Part shown: one piece after another, positions 49,849 through 57,934 of the stretch
Numbering within the stretch: position 1 is the stretch's first letter
Layout: every line of letters starts with the position of its first letter
Assembly (NCBI GenBank): GCA_036563875.1
Contig: DATCLO010000103.1
Coordinates: forward strand, 1 to 64,000
Length of the DNA stretch: 64,000 bases
Direction of reading: 5' to 3'
Source of the DNA: ZC4RG29 sp036563875
GTDB taxonomy: Bacteria > Bacteroidota > Bacteroidia > Cytophagales > Cyclobacteriaceae
Notes under the pieces: generated by a model
Databases searched by the model: none
Seen by the model: the letters and a program-made list of their open reading frames with translations, nothing else
What the model was told of the DNA's origin: nothing
Position numbers and translations under genes: made by a program

Positions 49849-51269
49849 GCAGGGCAGACCTGATATCCCTGTTGCCGCATCTTATCCTGGCGCTGGGCGC
49901 TGTTCTGGTGATGATGGTCATTGCTGTACGACGCAACCACTTTGTCATATATGTTCTTACCTGCCTTACGCTGATTATTGCGTTGTACTTTCTGCCGGAG
50001 ACGGCAAGCTTGCCGCACGAAGTAGGTGTTCTTTTTGTAGTCGATGGTCTGGGCGTTTTCAGCACAATGCTGATCATGCTCGCAGCATTGGCTGTCACCA
50101 TAATGTCGTATGCATATTTCGAAACTCACGAAGAAAGGACCGGTGAATACTACATGTTGTTCATCCTTGCGACGTTCGGCGCGAGTATCATGGTGATCAG
50201 CGGACACTTTGTGTCATTCTTCCTCGGTCTTGAGATACTTAGCGTGTCACTGTACGGCATGATTGCCTATTTGAGGAAACGTGAACGATCCGATGAAGCC
50301 GGAATAAAGTATCTGATCCTTGCTGCGTTCTCTTCGGCGTTCCTCTTGTTTGGAATGGCGCTCATCTACGCGTCGACAGGCGACATGACGTTCCAGGGAT
50401 TATCGGGATACTTTGCTGCTTTCGATGAACTTCCAATTCTCGTGACGGCAGGACTGGGCATGGTCGTAGTGGGTGCTGGCTTTAAGCTAAGTGTAGTGCC
50501 ATTTCATATGTGGACACCGGATGTCTACGAAGGCGCACCAGCGCCAGTTGCTGCCTTCATTTCTACCGTCTCAAAGGGAGCGACAATGATTCTTCTGGTT
50601 CGCTTTTTCCTGGCTATAGATGGATTTCGTTTTCCTGTTGTGCTTACGATCTTCACCGTGATTTCGATAGCCTCGATGGTGGTTGGAAATATTCTTGCGT
50701 TGCGCCAGCAGAATGTAAAACGCATACTGGCGTATTCTTCTATTGCCCATTTTGGATATCTCCTCGTTGCATTCATTGCTGCTGATGATCTGGGTGTGGA
50801 AGCAGTTAACTTTTACCTGGTGGCCTATTTTGCTACCATGCTTGGTGCTTTTGGTGTTGTAACCGTATTGTCTGATCCGGAACGGGACGCTGAACAACTT
50901 GATGACTATAGGGGATTGTTGTGGAGACGGCCAGGACTGGCTGCCGTTTTTGTTGTCACACTTTTGTCCCTCGCGGGGATCCCCCTCACCGCCGGGTTTG
51001 TAGCCAAATTTTACATTCTGGCATCAGGTATAGGCACTAACCAGTGGTTGCTCGTGATCCTACTTGTGGTAAACAGTGTTGTAGGACTATTCTATTATAT
51101 AAGAATCGTAGCCGTCATGTTCGATTCGGTCAGGGAAGGCGAGATCAGGCAAACGGCATACGTTGGAAATTTTGCGACCCTGCTGATACTGGTTCTCCTC
51201 CTCGTATGGTTTGGCATCAGTCCACAAGGTCTTATTGATGTAATCCGCGGCCTTGTAAACGGCAGTTGA
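49845..51269 (+). CDS. nuoN: NADH-quinone oxidoreductase subunit N
   Basis: 474 residues, about 14 membrane helices. FFLGLEILSVSLYGMIAYLR (Glu), VVPFHMWTPDVYEGAPAPVAAFISTVSKGA and NVKRILAYSSIAHFGYLLVA are diagnostic. Last gene of the operon, ATGA overlap with nuoM. A receptor gene follows 82 nt later with no clear terminator between. Confidence 0.96.
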   Translation: MSRADLISLLPHLILALGAVLVMMVIAVRRNHFVIYVLTCLTLIIALYFLPETASLPHEVGVLFVVDGLGVFSTMLIMLAALAVTIMSYAYFETHEERTGEYYMLFILATFGASIMVISGHFVSFFLGLEILSVSLYGMIAYLRKRERSDEAGIKYLILAAFSSAFLLFGMALIYASTGDMTFQGLSGYFAAFDELPILVTAGLGMVVVGAGFKLSVVPFHMWTPDVYEGAPAPVAAFISTVSKGATMILLVRFFLAIDGFRFPVVLTIFTVISIASMVVGNILALRQQNVKRILAYSSIAHFGYLLVAFIAADDLGVEAVNFYLVAYFATMLGAFGVVTVLSDPERDAEQLDDYRGLLWRRPGLAAVFVVTLLSLAGIPLTAGFVAKFYILASGIGTNQWLLVILLVVNSVVGLFYYIRIVAVMFDSVREGEIRQTAYVGNFATLLILVLLLVWFGISPQGLIDVIRGLVNGS

Positions 51270-51351
51270 GCCCCTTGCCATCCGGCAAACCCTCTTTTGT
51301 TTCATTCCTGAACGGGAAGTATCTTGTGGCCTTTACGCAAATAAGCCCTGT

Positions 51352-53721
51352 ATGAAGAGGATTGTACTTGGTATCTGGATGGCATTGAGCTTTCTGGCTG
51401 CCTACGGTCAGGAAAGTACGCTGGAAGGACGCGTTGTGAATGCGAAGGGTGAACCGCTCGCGGGTGCGTCGGTACACGTTCTGAATACAAACCGGGGTAC
51501 CTATACCGACGGAGACGGAAGGTTTTCACTGAGCCTCATCCCGGGCAGATATCACGTCCATGTCCGTGCCGTTGGTTACGCCAGTGTCGATGAAACGGTC
51601 GATGTAAGCACTGGTAGCATGTCGCTGGACTTCACGCTGGTGGAAGTAGCACTTCGCCTTAGTGATGTGATTGTGACGGCACAGAAGGAAGAAGAAAATC
51701 TTCAGCGTGTTCCGTTCAGTACAACGGCCATTAATTCCAGCGAGGTGGCGGAATACAGGATGTGGAATACGGAGCAGGTCACCGCCATCGTCCCGAACGT
51801 GTACTCAGCTAATCCGGGCGACAACAGGAACGTGACGTCCATACGGGGTATCACCTCAACTTCGTACGATCCTTCGGTGGCTACATATGTCGATGGCGTC
51901 AACCAGTTCAGCCTCGATACATACATCGCTCAGTTATTTGATATTGAAAGGATCGAAGTACTCCGTGGTCCTCAGGGTACGCTGTATGGTAGGAACGCAA
52001 TGGGAGGCGTTATCAACATCCATACAGCGCAGCCTGGAAATCAGACCCGGGGATTTGCGGAAGTGAGTGTCGGAAGTTACGGTCGTCAGCGCTATGGAGC
52101 AGGTGTACGTACACCCATCGTTCGTAACAAACTGTTCCTTGGCGTGAGCGCATTGTACGACCGGTCGGATGGCTTTTACACGAATACGTTTGACAACTCC
52201 GACTTCGACGAAAACCACAGCTTTACTGGCAACTACTACCTCTCTTACCTGGCCAGTCCTTCATGGGCGTTTACCCTGAATGTAAAAAATCATTCACATC
52301 GCAACAGCGGTGCGTTTCCTCTCGCTCCCTTTCCAGATGCTGCATTTAATGAACCCTTTACTGTCAATCAGAATGCGCAGACTGAACTGGTGGACGATGT
52401 ATTCAACAGCTCTCTTACCGCGAGCTATGCGGGTCCTGGTTTCAACTTCACATCGCAAACTACGTATCAGTCGAACTACAGAATATACAAAGCGCCCATT
52501 GATGGCGACTTCTCACCAATCGATGGAATTACGATCATCAACAACTATGGTCGCGACTGGAACAACGTAAAGGTGTTTACTCAAGAGTTCAAGGTGACGT
52601 CGCCTGCTGGGAATACCTCACCGTTCAGGTGGACTGCGGGAACATACTTCTTCTATCAAGACGTTCCCAATAAGCAGACCACGCATTTTGGAGAAGACGC
52701 TCAGTTGGTGGGGGCCGATAATCCCAACTTCTCAATCATTAATACCTCTACAGGGAAAAGTCGCGGTGTCGCAGTGTATGGTCAGGCCACATATGCTGTG
52801 AGTAAACAGTTTGAGGTAACCGCAGGGCTCCGGTACGATTATGAGAAAAAGGAGCTGGGCGGACAGGTCGACCTTCAATTCGATCCGGATCCATCGCTCA
52901 TACCTTTCTTTCCGTATGCGGAGGAGACTGCCTCATTCAACGCGGTTTCACCCAAAATCAGCGCCGCCTGGTACCCTGCCAAGAGAAGCAACATTTATGC
53001 AGTGTATAGCCGGGGGTTCCGGGCTGGCGGCATAACGCCGTTCTCTGCAGACCCTTCACAGGTACCTCTATCAACCTTTAAGCCTGAGTACAGCAATAAC
53101 TTTGAGTTGGGGTATAAACAGACATTCCCGGACAGGAAGCTCCAGTTGAACGCTGCACTCTTTTATATAAAGGTGACGGATGCCCAGGTTCCGACACTCA
53201 TCCTGCCGGATGCAGTAACAGTAACCCGAAATGCAGGTGAGTTGACCAGCAGGGGCCTGGAAGTTGAAGTAGTTGCCACCCCGCTGAACGGCCTCGATGT
53301 TAGCTACAGCCTGGGTTACACAGATGCAACTTACGAATCGGTGAAAAATGTAGAAGGCGGAAACGAACCGCAGATGGACCTGAATGGCAACCGCCAGATC
53401 TTCACCCCAGACCTGACATCCATGTTGGCTGTTCAGTATGCCTGTAACCTGGGACTTTCCATTCCGCTGAAGTTCGTCGTGCGGGGCGAATGGGCGCACC
53501 TCGGCACCCAGTACTTCGACCTGGCCAACAACATCCGCCAGGCACCGTACAACCTTCTCAACGTCCGAGCTGGGTTTACGCTCAACTCATTTGAGCTCAT
53601 GGCATGGGGAAGGAACATCACAGACGAAAGGTACATTGCCTATGCGTATGACTTTGGGGCAACGCACCTCGGAGAACCACGGAACTGGGGTGTGACCCTG
53701 ATCAAACGCTTTGGTGAGTAA
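51352..53721 (+). CDS. TonB-dependent outer membrane receptor with CarboxypepD_reg-like domain
   Basis: 789 residues. Signal peptide (1-20, ending AAYGQ), a carboxypeptidase-regulatory-like domain (about 23-108, LEGRVVNAKGEPLAGASVHVLNTNRGTYTDGDGRFSL), plug (LSDVIVTAQKEEENLQRVP, RGITSTSYDPSVATYVDGV, RGPQGTLYGRNAMGGVINI) and a 22-strand barrel ending in WGVTLIKRFGE. No SusD follows, so this looks like a siderophore/cofactor or oligosaccharide receptor of the FecA/CirA style rather than SusC. A TATCTTGT element about 30 nt before the start may be its promoter. The DUF1080 gene starts 6 nt after it. Confidence 0.92.
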   Translation: MKRIVLGIWMALSFLAAYGQESTLEGRVVNAKGEPLAGASVHVLNTNRGTYTDGDGRFSLSLIPGRYHVHVRAVGYASVDETVDVSTGSMSLDFTLVEVALRLSDVIVTAQKEEENLQRVPFSTTAINSSEVAEYRMWNTEQVTAIVPNVYSANPGDNRNVTSIRGITSTSYDPSVATYVDGVNQFSLDTYIAQLFDIERIEVLRGPQGTLYGRNAMGGVINIHTAQPGNQTRGFAEVSVGSYGRQRYGAGVRTPIVRNKLFLGVSALYDRSDGFYTNTFDNSDFDENHSFTGNYYLSYLASPSWAFTLNVKNHSHRNSGAFPLAPFPDAAFNEPFTVNQNAQTELVDDVFNSSLTASYAGPGFNFTSQTTYQSNYRIYKAPIDGDFSPIDGITIINNYGRDWNNVKVFTQEFKVTSPAGNTSPFRWTAGTYFFYQDVPNKQTTHFGEDAQLVGADNPNFSIINTSTGKSRGVAVYGQATYAVSKQFEVTAGLRYDYEKKELGGQVDLQFDPDPSLIPFFPYAEETASFNAVSPKISAAWYPAKRSNIYAVYSRGFRAGGITPFSADPSQVPLSTFKPEYSNNFELGYKQTFPDRKLQLNAALFYIKVTDAQVPTLILPDAVTVTRNAGELTSRGLEVEVVATPLNGLDVSYSLGYTDATYESVKNVEGGNEPQMDLNGNRQIFTPDLTSMLAVQYACNLGLSIPLKFVVRGEWAHLGTQYFDLANNIRQAPYNLLNVRAGFTLNSFELMAWGRNITDERYIAYAYDFGATHLGEPRNWGVTLIKRFGE

Positions 53722-53727
53722 TCATCC

Positions 53728-54528
53728 ATGAGACCTACTACCCTCATTTGGTATGCCTTCGTTGTAGCTGCTGTTCTTGCCTGTGGAGGTAAGGATAAGG
53801 AGGCGTCGGGCCAGGACGACGGCTGGGTTAAACTCTTCAACGGAAAGGACATAGACGACTGGATTGTAAAGATCCACCATCACGAGGTCGGTGAGAACTT
53901 TGGCAACACCTTCCGTGTAGAGGATGGCATGATCAAAGTGAGGTACGATCAGTACGGCGACTTTAACGACCAATTCGGACACCTTTATTATAAGCAACCC
54001 TTCTCCCGGTTTCACCTGATCGTCGAGTACCGGTTTACAGGGACCCTCCAACCCGGTGCGCCCGACTACACGCTCCTCAACAGTGGCGTGATGTTTCATT
54101 CGCAGGATCCCAGAACCATGCCCAAAGAGCAAAACTGGCCGATCTCGGTTGAGATGCAATTTCTTGCCGGGCTTGGAGATGGAAAGCCACGACCTACCGG
54201 TAACATGTGCTCTCCCGGGACCGAAATCGAATACGAGGGACAACGTTACAACGGTCATTGCCTTAACAGCACATCAGCGACCTTTGATAAGGATGAATGG
54301 GTGACCGCAGAGTTGATTGTAATTGAGGATTCGCTCATTACTCATGTCATCAACGGCGACACGGTGTTGCAATACAGTAAGCCCACCATGGGCGGAGGTG
54401 TGGTGCAGGGTTACGACAGTGCAATATGGCAACCTGGCAAGCCTCTGAAGTCCGGATACATTGCACTGCAAAGCGAGGGACAGCCAATCGATTTCAGAAG
54501 AGTGGAGATCAGGGATCTCAGCAGGTGA
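53728..54528 (+). CDS. DUF1080 (3-keto-disaccharide hydrolase-like) lipoprotein
   Basis: 266 residues. The N-terminus has a lipoprotein-like signal (VVAAVLACGG, Cys19). From about residue 30 it shows the DUF1080 concanavalin-like fold: GWVKLFNGKDIDDWIVKI, HHEVGENFGNTFRVEDGMIKVRYD, YKQPFSRFHLIVEYRF, NSGVMFHSQDP and the final ALQSEGQPIDFRRVEIRDL. Some members hydrolyse 3-ketoglycosides, a pathway that also uses Gfo/Idh enzymes. Likely translated with the TonB receptor, so a periplasmic or surface step acting on the imported glycoside is plausible but inferred. Confidence 0.88.
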   Translation: MRPTTLIWYAFVVAAVLACGGKDKEASGQDDGWVKLFNGKDIDDWIVKIHHHEVGENFGNTFRVEDGMIKVRYDQYGDFNDQFGHLYYKQPFSRFHLIVEYRFTGTLQPGAPDYTLLNSGVMFHSQDPRTMPKEQNWPISVEMQFLAGLGDGKPRPTGNMCSPGTEIEYEGQRYNGHCLNSTSATFDKDEWVTAELIVIEDSLITHVINGDTVLQYSKPTMGGGVVQGYDSAIWQPGKPLKSGYIALQSEGQPIDFRRVEIRDLSR

Positions 54529-54619
54529 TCAGCCTGCCAAAAAAAAATTTCAGTTTGTATTAATCCTGGCGTAACCAAAAAAATTCTTTCCCGTAACTAA
54601 CACCGAAACTTATTTTGAA

Positions 54620-54627
54620 TATATTTG
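54620..54627 (+). promoter_or_regulatory. perfect -7 element TATATTTG
   Basis: Exact match to TAnnTTTG. Transcription starting 5-7 nt downstream would begin at or next to the ATG at 54633, so the message may be leaderless. Confidence 0.55.
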
Positions 54628-54632
54628 TGCAT

Positions 54633-54725
54633 ATGAACACGTCAATCCGAATCGAAATGATCATCGCGCGAGACAAAAATCTCGTGAAGATGATGGCTTT
54701 ATCGCCCGGGTTGGGTGTTTCTTAG
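54633..54725 (+). CDS. possible leader peptide (30 aa)
   Basis: ATG-to-TAG frame encoding MNTSIRIEMIIARDKNLVKM and ten further residues (MALSPGLGVS). It lies directly behind a perfect -7 element and in front of a terminator that can compete with an alternative fold. There is no run of one amino acid as in classic his or leu leaders. Could be a translated leader, a small independent peptide, or non-coding RNA that happens to be open. Confidence 0.4.
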   Translation: MNTSIRIEMIIARDKNLVKMMALSPGLGVS

Positions 54726-54751
54726 AGTGTTGATCCTCAAGGACTAAACAT

Positions 54752-54789
54752 AAGCCCGGGCCAAAAAAGACCCGGGCTTTTTGTTTTCT
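54752..54789 (+). terminator. intrinsic terminator / attenuator stem
   Basis: AAGCCCGGG pairs with CCCGGGCTT around a 10-nt A-rich loop, followed by TTTTTGTTTT. A third GCCCGGG copy at 54704-54710, inside the end of the short ORF, can pair with either arm, which would prevent terminator formation. The 167-residue gene starts 12 nt after it. Confidence 0.8.
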
Positions 54790-54801
54790 AACACTTTAGA
54801 C

Positions 54802-55305
54802 ATGAAACGTATTCAAAATATAAGCGCCAAACTTGAACGGCAGTTGATACGCGCCTTCGCCATGCTCGATGCGTATTTCGACGCTGAAGATGCGGGCAGC
54901 TATGTGCACGACTTGCTTGAGTCCATCGTCCGCCAAAACCAGCGATTGCTCAGCCAAATGTCGGAGAAGGTCGTTCGCGAACCTGCCGACATCAGGAGTT
55001 ATTCAGAACTATTAACTACCCCTCAGACCGACTGCGCAGGGGATGCCAGCGACGTCTATAACGTCAGCCGTAGGGAAGAACGTAAGGAGACGTTGGCCGA
55101 ACTTCGTCGTGAATTGCGCAGCCAGTTGGAATTCTGCCTCGACCAGTTAGACGCCTTGCGCGAAAGTGAGGCGTTGTCTTACCAAAGAATTGCCGCTGTA
55201 GAATCCCTGTTAAACCTGGACATCTATCAATACGTTCGGTGTATTATGCAGATCACGCGACGCGGGTACGAGGACATCAGCGAGGCTGACGAGCGGAAGA
55301 AGTAG
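54802..55305 (+). CDS. hypothetical helical protein (167 aa)
   Basis: 167 residues from MKRIQNISAKLERQ; an upstream TTG at 54781 would lie within the terminator T-run. Soluble and almost all helical, Glu/Arg/Leu-rich (RREERKETLAELRRELRSQLEFCLDQLDALRESEAL), no signal peptide. I recognise no domain. It sits 12 nt downstream of a terminator/attenuator, so its expression probably depends on read-through. AACACTTTAGAC precedes its ATG. Confidence 0.6.
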   Translation: MKRIQNISAKLERQLIRAFAMLDAYFDAEDAGSYVHDLLESIVRQNQRLLSQMSEKVVREPADIRSYSELLTTPQTDCAGDASDVYNVSRREERKETLAELRRELRSQLEFCLDQLDALRESEALSYQRIAAVESLLNLDIYQYVRCIMQITRRGYEDISEADERKK

Positions 55306-55306
55306 T

Positions 55307-55462
55307 TCAGAATATCCAAAGGAGCAGTAATAGAATCACGAGCGCGATCGCGACCCACTTCAACGTGCCGCTGCGGGTAGGGAACTCATATCCGCAAATG
55401 GGACACGTGTTGCTGTCTGCGTCGATCTCCATCGCACATGACGGACACTCTTTTTTTGCCAT
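55307..55462 (-). CDS. small zinc-ribbon membrane protein (51 aa)
   Basis: 51 residues: MAKKECPSCAMEIDADSNTC then PICGYEF, with two CxxC pairs (Cys6/9 and Cys20/23) forming a zinc ribbon, a short basic linker, and one C-terminal membrane helix (WVAIALVILLLLLWIF). This zinc-ribbon plus tail-anchor layout is common in tiny bacterial membrane proteins with unknown roles. Its stop lies 1 nt from the convergent stop of the 167-residue gene. The cysteine spacing makes it a credible gene despite its size. Confidence 0.7.
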   Translation of the reverse strand: MAKKECPSCAMEIDADSNTCPICGYEFPTRSGTLKWVAIALVILLLLLWIF

Positions 55463-55504
55463 GATGCAAAGGTAGTCATCACCGTGTAAAAGCGGGTGTA
55501 TGGT

Positions 55505-55584
55505 GATTGCCGATCAATGATTTTTGATTTACGCCCACAGCGGTATTTGGGACCACCAAATCAAAAATCACAAATCGCTAATCC
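55505..55584. repeat. GATTAGCGATT-type inverted repeat
   Basis: The left arm GATTGCCGATCAATGATTTT and right arm AAAATCACAAATCGCTAATC are near reverse complements over 26 nt with a 28-nt centre. Same family as 63475-63580. Confidence 0.65.
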
Positions 55585-55692
55585 TCCTCCTCTTCCCCAT
55601 TACTGTAGACTAATTTTCCCTTCGCGTCTTGCAAGTGCACTCCAAAGGCCTATAGCCACACCGGAACACCTTTTGCGGTGAAAATCGCGGGT

Positions 55693-55712
55693 TTCCTGAT
55701 TTAAATCAGGAA
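55693..55712 (+). promoter_or_regulatory. FNR/CRP-type operator palindrome upstream of dodecin
   Basis: A perfect 20-nt palindrome, TTCCTGAT-TTAA-ATCAGGAA, containing the FNR-family core TGAT-N4-ATCA. Its centre lies about 65 nt before the start of transcription predicted from TACCTTTA (55755-55762), a class I activator position. Controls probably the dodecin, DUF2267 and HPF genes. Confidence 0.55.
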
Positions 55713-55754
55713 TAGGTCTCGTATTTTCTCATTCAGACCATTCGCTAATCGTGG

Positions 55755-55762
55755 TACCTTTA
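55755..55762 (+). promoter_or_regulatory. -7-like element for the dodecin operon
   Basis: TACCTTTA, one mismatch to TAnnTTTG, 64 nt before the dodecin ATG. The rest of the 364-nt gap between 55463 and 55826 holds the inverted repeat and palindrome listed above and no credible ORF. Confidence 0.4.
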
Positions 55763-55826
55763 TCATAGATGAAGGAACCGGAGGGCAAACCCAGAAACAT
55801 TTGTTCAACTTAAAACCATACAACCC

Positions 55827-56027
55827 ATGTCAGTGATCAAGGTTATCGAAGTGCTCGCCGATTCCAACAAGAGCTGGGAAGACGCAGCCCAACAGGCAAT
55901 AGCCAAAGCGTCAGGGACGATTCACAACATCAAATCGATCTACATCAAAGAACACAGTGCTACTGTGAACAATGGGAAGATTTCATCGTACCGCATTAAC
56001 GCGAAGATCAGTTTCGAACTCGACTAG
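55827..56027 (+). CDS. dodecin
   Basis: 66 residues, the standard length. MSVIKVIEVLADSNKSWEDA, TIHNIKSIYIKEHSATV and YRINAKISFELD are the three strands and helix of dodecin. Dodecamers store flavin or coenzyme A. It is the first gene of a three-gene group, preceded by an FNR-type palindrome. The flavin-stacking tryptophan is present (SWED, Trp17). Confidence 0.93.
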   Translation: MSVIKVIEVLADSNKSWEDAAQQAIAKASGTIHNIKSIYIKEHSATVNNGKISSYRINAKISFELD

Positions 56028-56097
56028 TGCGGATGCAGGGAGCGTCAGTACGCTTCATACGGATAGATGATATTAGAGACTGTTAAAGTATTCAGCC

Positions 56098-56544
56098 ATG
56101 CCACTGGATTTTGAAACCTATGCACAGAAGGGCAATGAGTTCGTCAACCTGCTCATGAAAAATCTTGGCGTCGAGGACGAACGCGACCGTGCAGCCCGAA
56201 TTCTTCGCTCCGTTCTAAGAACGATGCGAAATCACCTTTCACTGGAGGAGTCGTCAGACCTTCTGGCGCAGCTGCCCATGGCCATCAAAGCCGTGTATGT
56301 CGATGGCTGGCGTATGACACAACTACACCGGCGTGTTAGCACCATGCAGGAATTCGCTAATGAGGTGCTCAAAGAGCACGGAAATGCTGCCTGGCGCGAT
56401 TTCAGCAATCCGGATGAAGTTATTCTGGCCGTACGCGCAGTAGTAGAGACGCTGGCCGAATATGTCTCCGTTGGGGAACTGGAACAGGCATTTGCTTCCC
56501 TTCCGAAAGAACTCAGGGAACAGTTCAAAGTCTGGATCCCCTAA
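56098..56544 (+). CDS. DUF2267-domain protein
   Basis: 148 residues, one DUF2267 pair of helical repeats: FETYAQKGNEFVNLLMKNLGV, RAARILRSVLRTMRNHLSLEESSDLLAQLPMAIKAVYVDGW, and a second EEVILAVRAVVETLAEYVSVGELEQAFASLPKELREQF-like unit. DUF2267 proteins occur in anoxia/stress regulons beside usp and HPF genes. The biochemical role is unknown. 70 nt downstream of dodecin. Confidence 0.88.
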   Translation: MPLDFETYAQKGNEFVNLLMKNLGVEDERDRAARILRSVLRTMRNHLSLEESSDLLAQLPMAIKAVYVDGWRMTQLHRRVSTMQEFANEVLKEHGNAAWRDFSNPDEVILAVRAVVETLAEYVSVGELEQAFASLPKELREQFKVWIP

Positions 56545-56577
56545 TAGGATCATCGTAAACGAACAATCTTAGCTACA

Positions 56578-56934
56578 ATGAAAATCTTGTTTCAGGCTTC
56601 GGAATTCAAGCCAACAAAAAAGATCGAAAGATACGCCCACAAGAAGGTGTTGACCCTCGACAAGTTCCACGATCGCATCATAGAGGCGCACGTGCGTCTT
56701 AGAAAAATCCGGACAAGCCGACCGGATGACAAGGCGTGCGAACTCAAGGTCGCGATTCCGGGTAATGACCCGTACGTCGCAAAGCGCGGCTTCACCTTCG
56801 AAGAAGCCATCAACAAGGCGGTGGAAACGATGAAGCGCAGGATCGACGATCGCAAAGCGAAGCCCGTCAAGAAACGTCAAAGCACAGGTAAAGTGCTTCA
56901 GCGTGTGGTAGAAGAAGTGGAGACCCTTAGCTGA
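56578..56934 (+). CDS. HPF/RaiA-family ribosome hibernation factor (short form)
   Basis: 118 residues. Beta-alpha-beta-beta-beta-alpha fold with FEPTKKIERYAHKKVLTLDKF-like start, EAHVRLRKIR, CELKVAIPGNDPYVAKRGFTFEEAINKAVETMKRRIDDRKAK. It binds 30S subunits and holds ribosomes inactive in starvation or anoxia. It lacks the C-terminal dimerisation domain of long HPF. Third gene of the dodecin group; its last 8 nt overlap the convergent kinase-like gene. Confidence 0.88.
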   Translation: MKILFQASEFKPTKKIERYAHKKVLTLDKFHDRIIEAHVRLRKIRTSRPDDKACELKVAIPGNDPYVAKRGFTFEEAINKAVETMKRRIDDRKAKPVKKRQSTGKVLQRVVEEVETLS

Positions 56935-57934
56935 AACCCTTCGTATACCCGTGCATCTGTTCAAGATAGCGCGCGGCTTCGCGCAAGGCAGGGGATGCGG
57001 CAGATGAATCGGCCGCATCCCGCGCCCTAAGGCAGTTGACCTTAGCGCGCACGTTGGCGCGATAGCACCTATAATAGTGGAATAACGCAAGATCCCTTGT
57101 GCCATTGATGGCATGAAATTGCGACGTGTAAGCTTCTATGAAAGTTCGCGACAGGTCAGGTCGCCCGAAGACATCAAGGTCCATACACAGGAATGCAACT
57201 TCATTCAGCACATCGACCTGCCTATACTCGTCATTGAACTCAATGCAATCAAAGATCACAGGTTCATCAAGAAGAAAGATATTTCTTGAATGAAGGTCTC
57301 CATGACCATCCCGATGGAAGCCATCCTCGATACGGTCTTCTAATAGTCGCCTGTTGTCGAGCACAAATTCGTCCGATTTCTTCAGCGTGTGTTCCAGCAT
57401 GTTGGCATAATTATCTCCCAGCTGTTCTCGGATAAATTCACGCTGCCCTTCTATGTCGTTAAACTTTCGGCGGATGTCCAGTGGATCTTCAGGATAAACA
57501 ATTTCAGCTTCTCTGTGAAATGAGGCGATCTGATTCGCAAGATTGTGAATGTGATCTTCCGTCACTAAGCCATTTCGTAACAACAAATCCATGCGCCTGT
57601 CGTTGTCGAGCTTGCGCATCTGTACAGCATAATCGATTACTTCACCCTGTTCTCCACCGACGGACAGGCCAGAGGATGGCTTCCGTATGGGAACGACGTC
57701 GAGATAAACATCCGTCGTCAGGCGGTTGTTCAACATAACCTCTCGTTCACAGTAGTACCGACGCTGCTCAATGGTTGAAAAGTCGAGAAAAGAATACTTT
57801 AGAGGTTTCTTGATCTTGAACACCGCGTCGTCACAAAGGATGACCCAGGATATGTGCGTCTCTTTTAGTTCAGGATTGGTACACCGTGTCGGAAAGGAGC
57901 CGGTGATGAGTTGTTGGATTTCTTCACCGGTCAT
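56927..57934 (-). CDS. aminoglycoside phosphotransferase-like kinase (COG2187 type)
   Basis: 335 residues from MTGEEIQQLITG. APH-like features: VFKIKKPLKYSFLDFSTIEQRRYYCEREVMLNNRL (ATP-binding), the catalytic loop HGDLHSRNIFLLDEPVIFDCIEFND (HxDxxxxN then DxIE). In E. coli-type homologues this domain is fused to a P-loop domain; here the two are separate, overlapping genes. Substrate unknown. The true role is probably not antibiotic resistance. Confidence 0.85.
   Translation of the reverse strand: MTGEEIQQLITGSFPTRCTNPELKETHISWVILCDDAVFKIKKPLKYSFLDFSTIEQRRYYCEREVMLNNRLTTDVYLDVVPIRKPSSGLSVGGEQGEVIDYAVQMRKLDNDRRMDLLLRNGLVTEDHIHNLANQIASFHREAEIVYPEDPLDIRRKFNDIEGQREFIREQLGDNYANMLEHTLKKSDEFVLDNRRLLEDRIEDGFHRDGHGDLHSRNIFLLDEPVIFDCIEFNDEYRQVDVLNEVAFLCMDLDVFGRPDLSRTFIEAYTSQFHAINGTRDLALFHYYRCYRANVRAKVNCLRARDAADSSAASPALREAARYLEQMHGYTKGFS

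Noticed and set aside
48064..50207. Antisense frames of about 250 codons over nuoL/M/N
   Set aside because: Hydrophobic-helix coding gives open antisense frames rich in His/Gln/Asp; no independent support.
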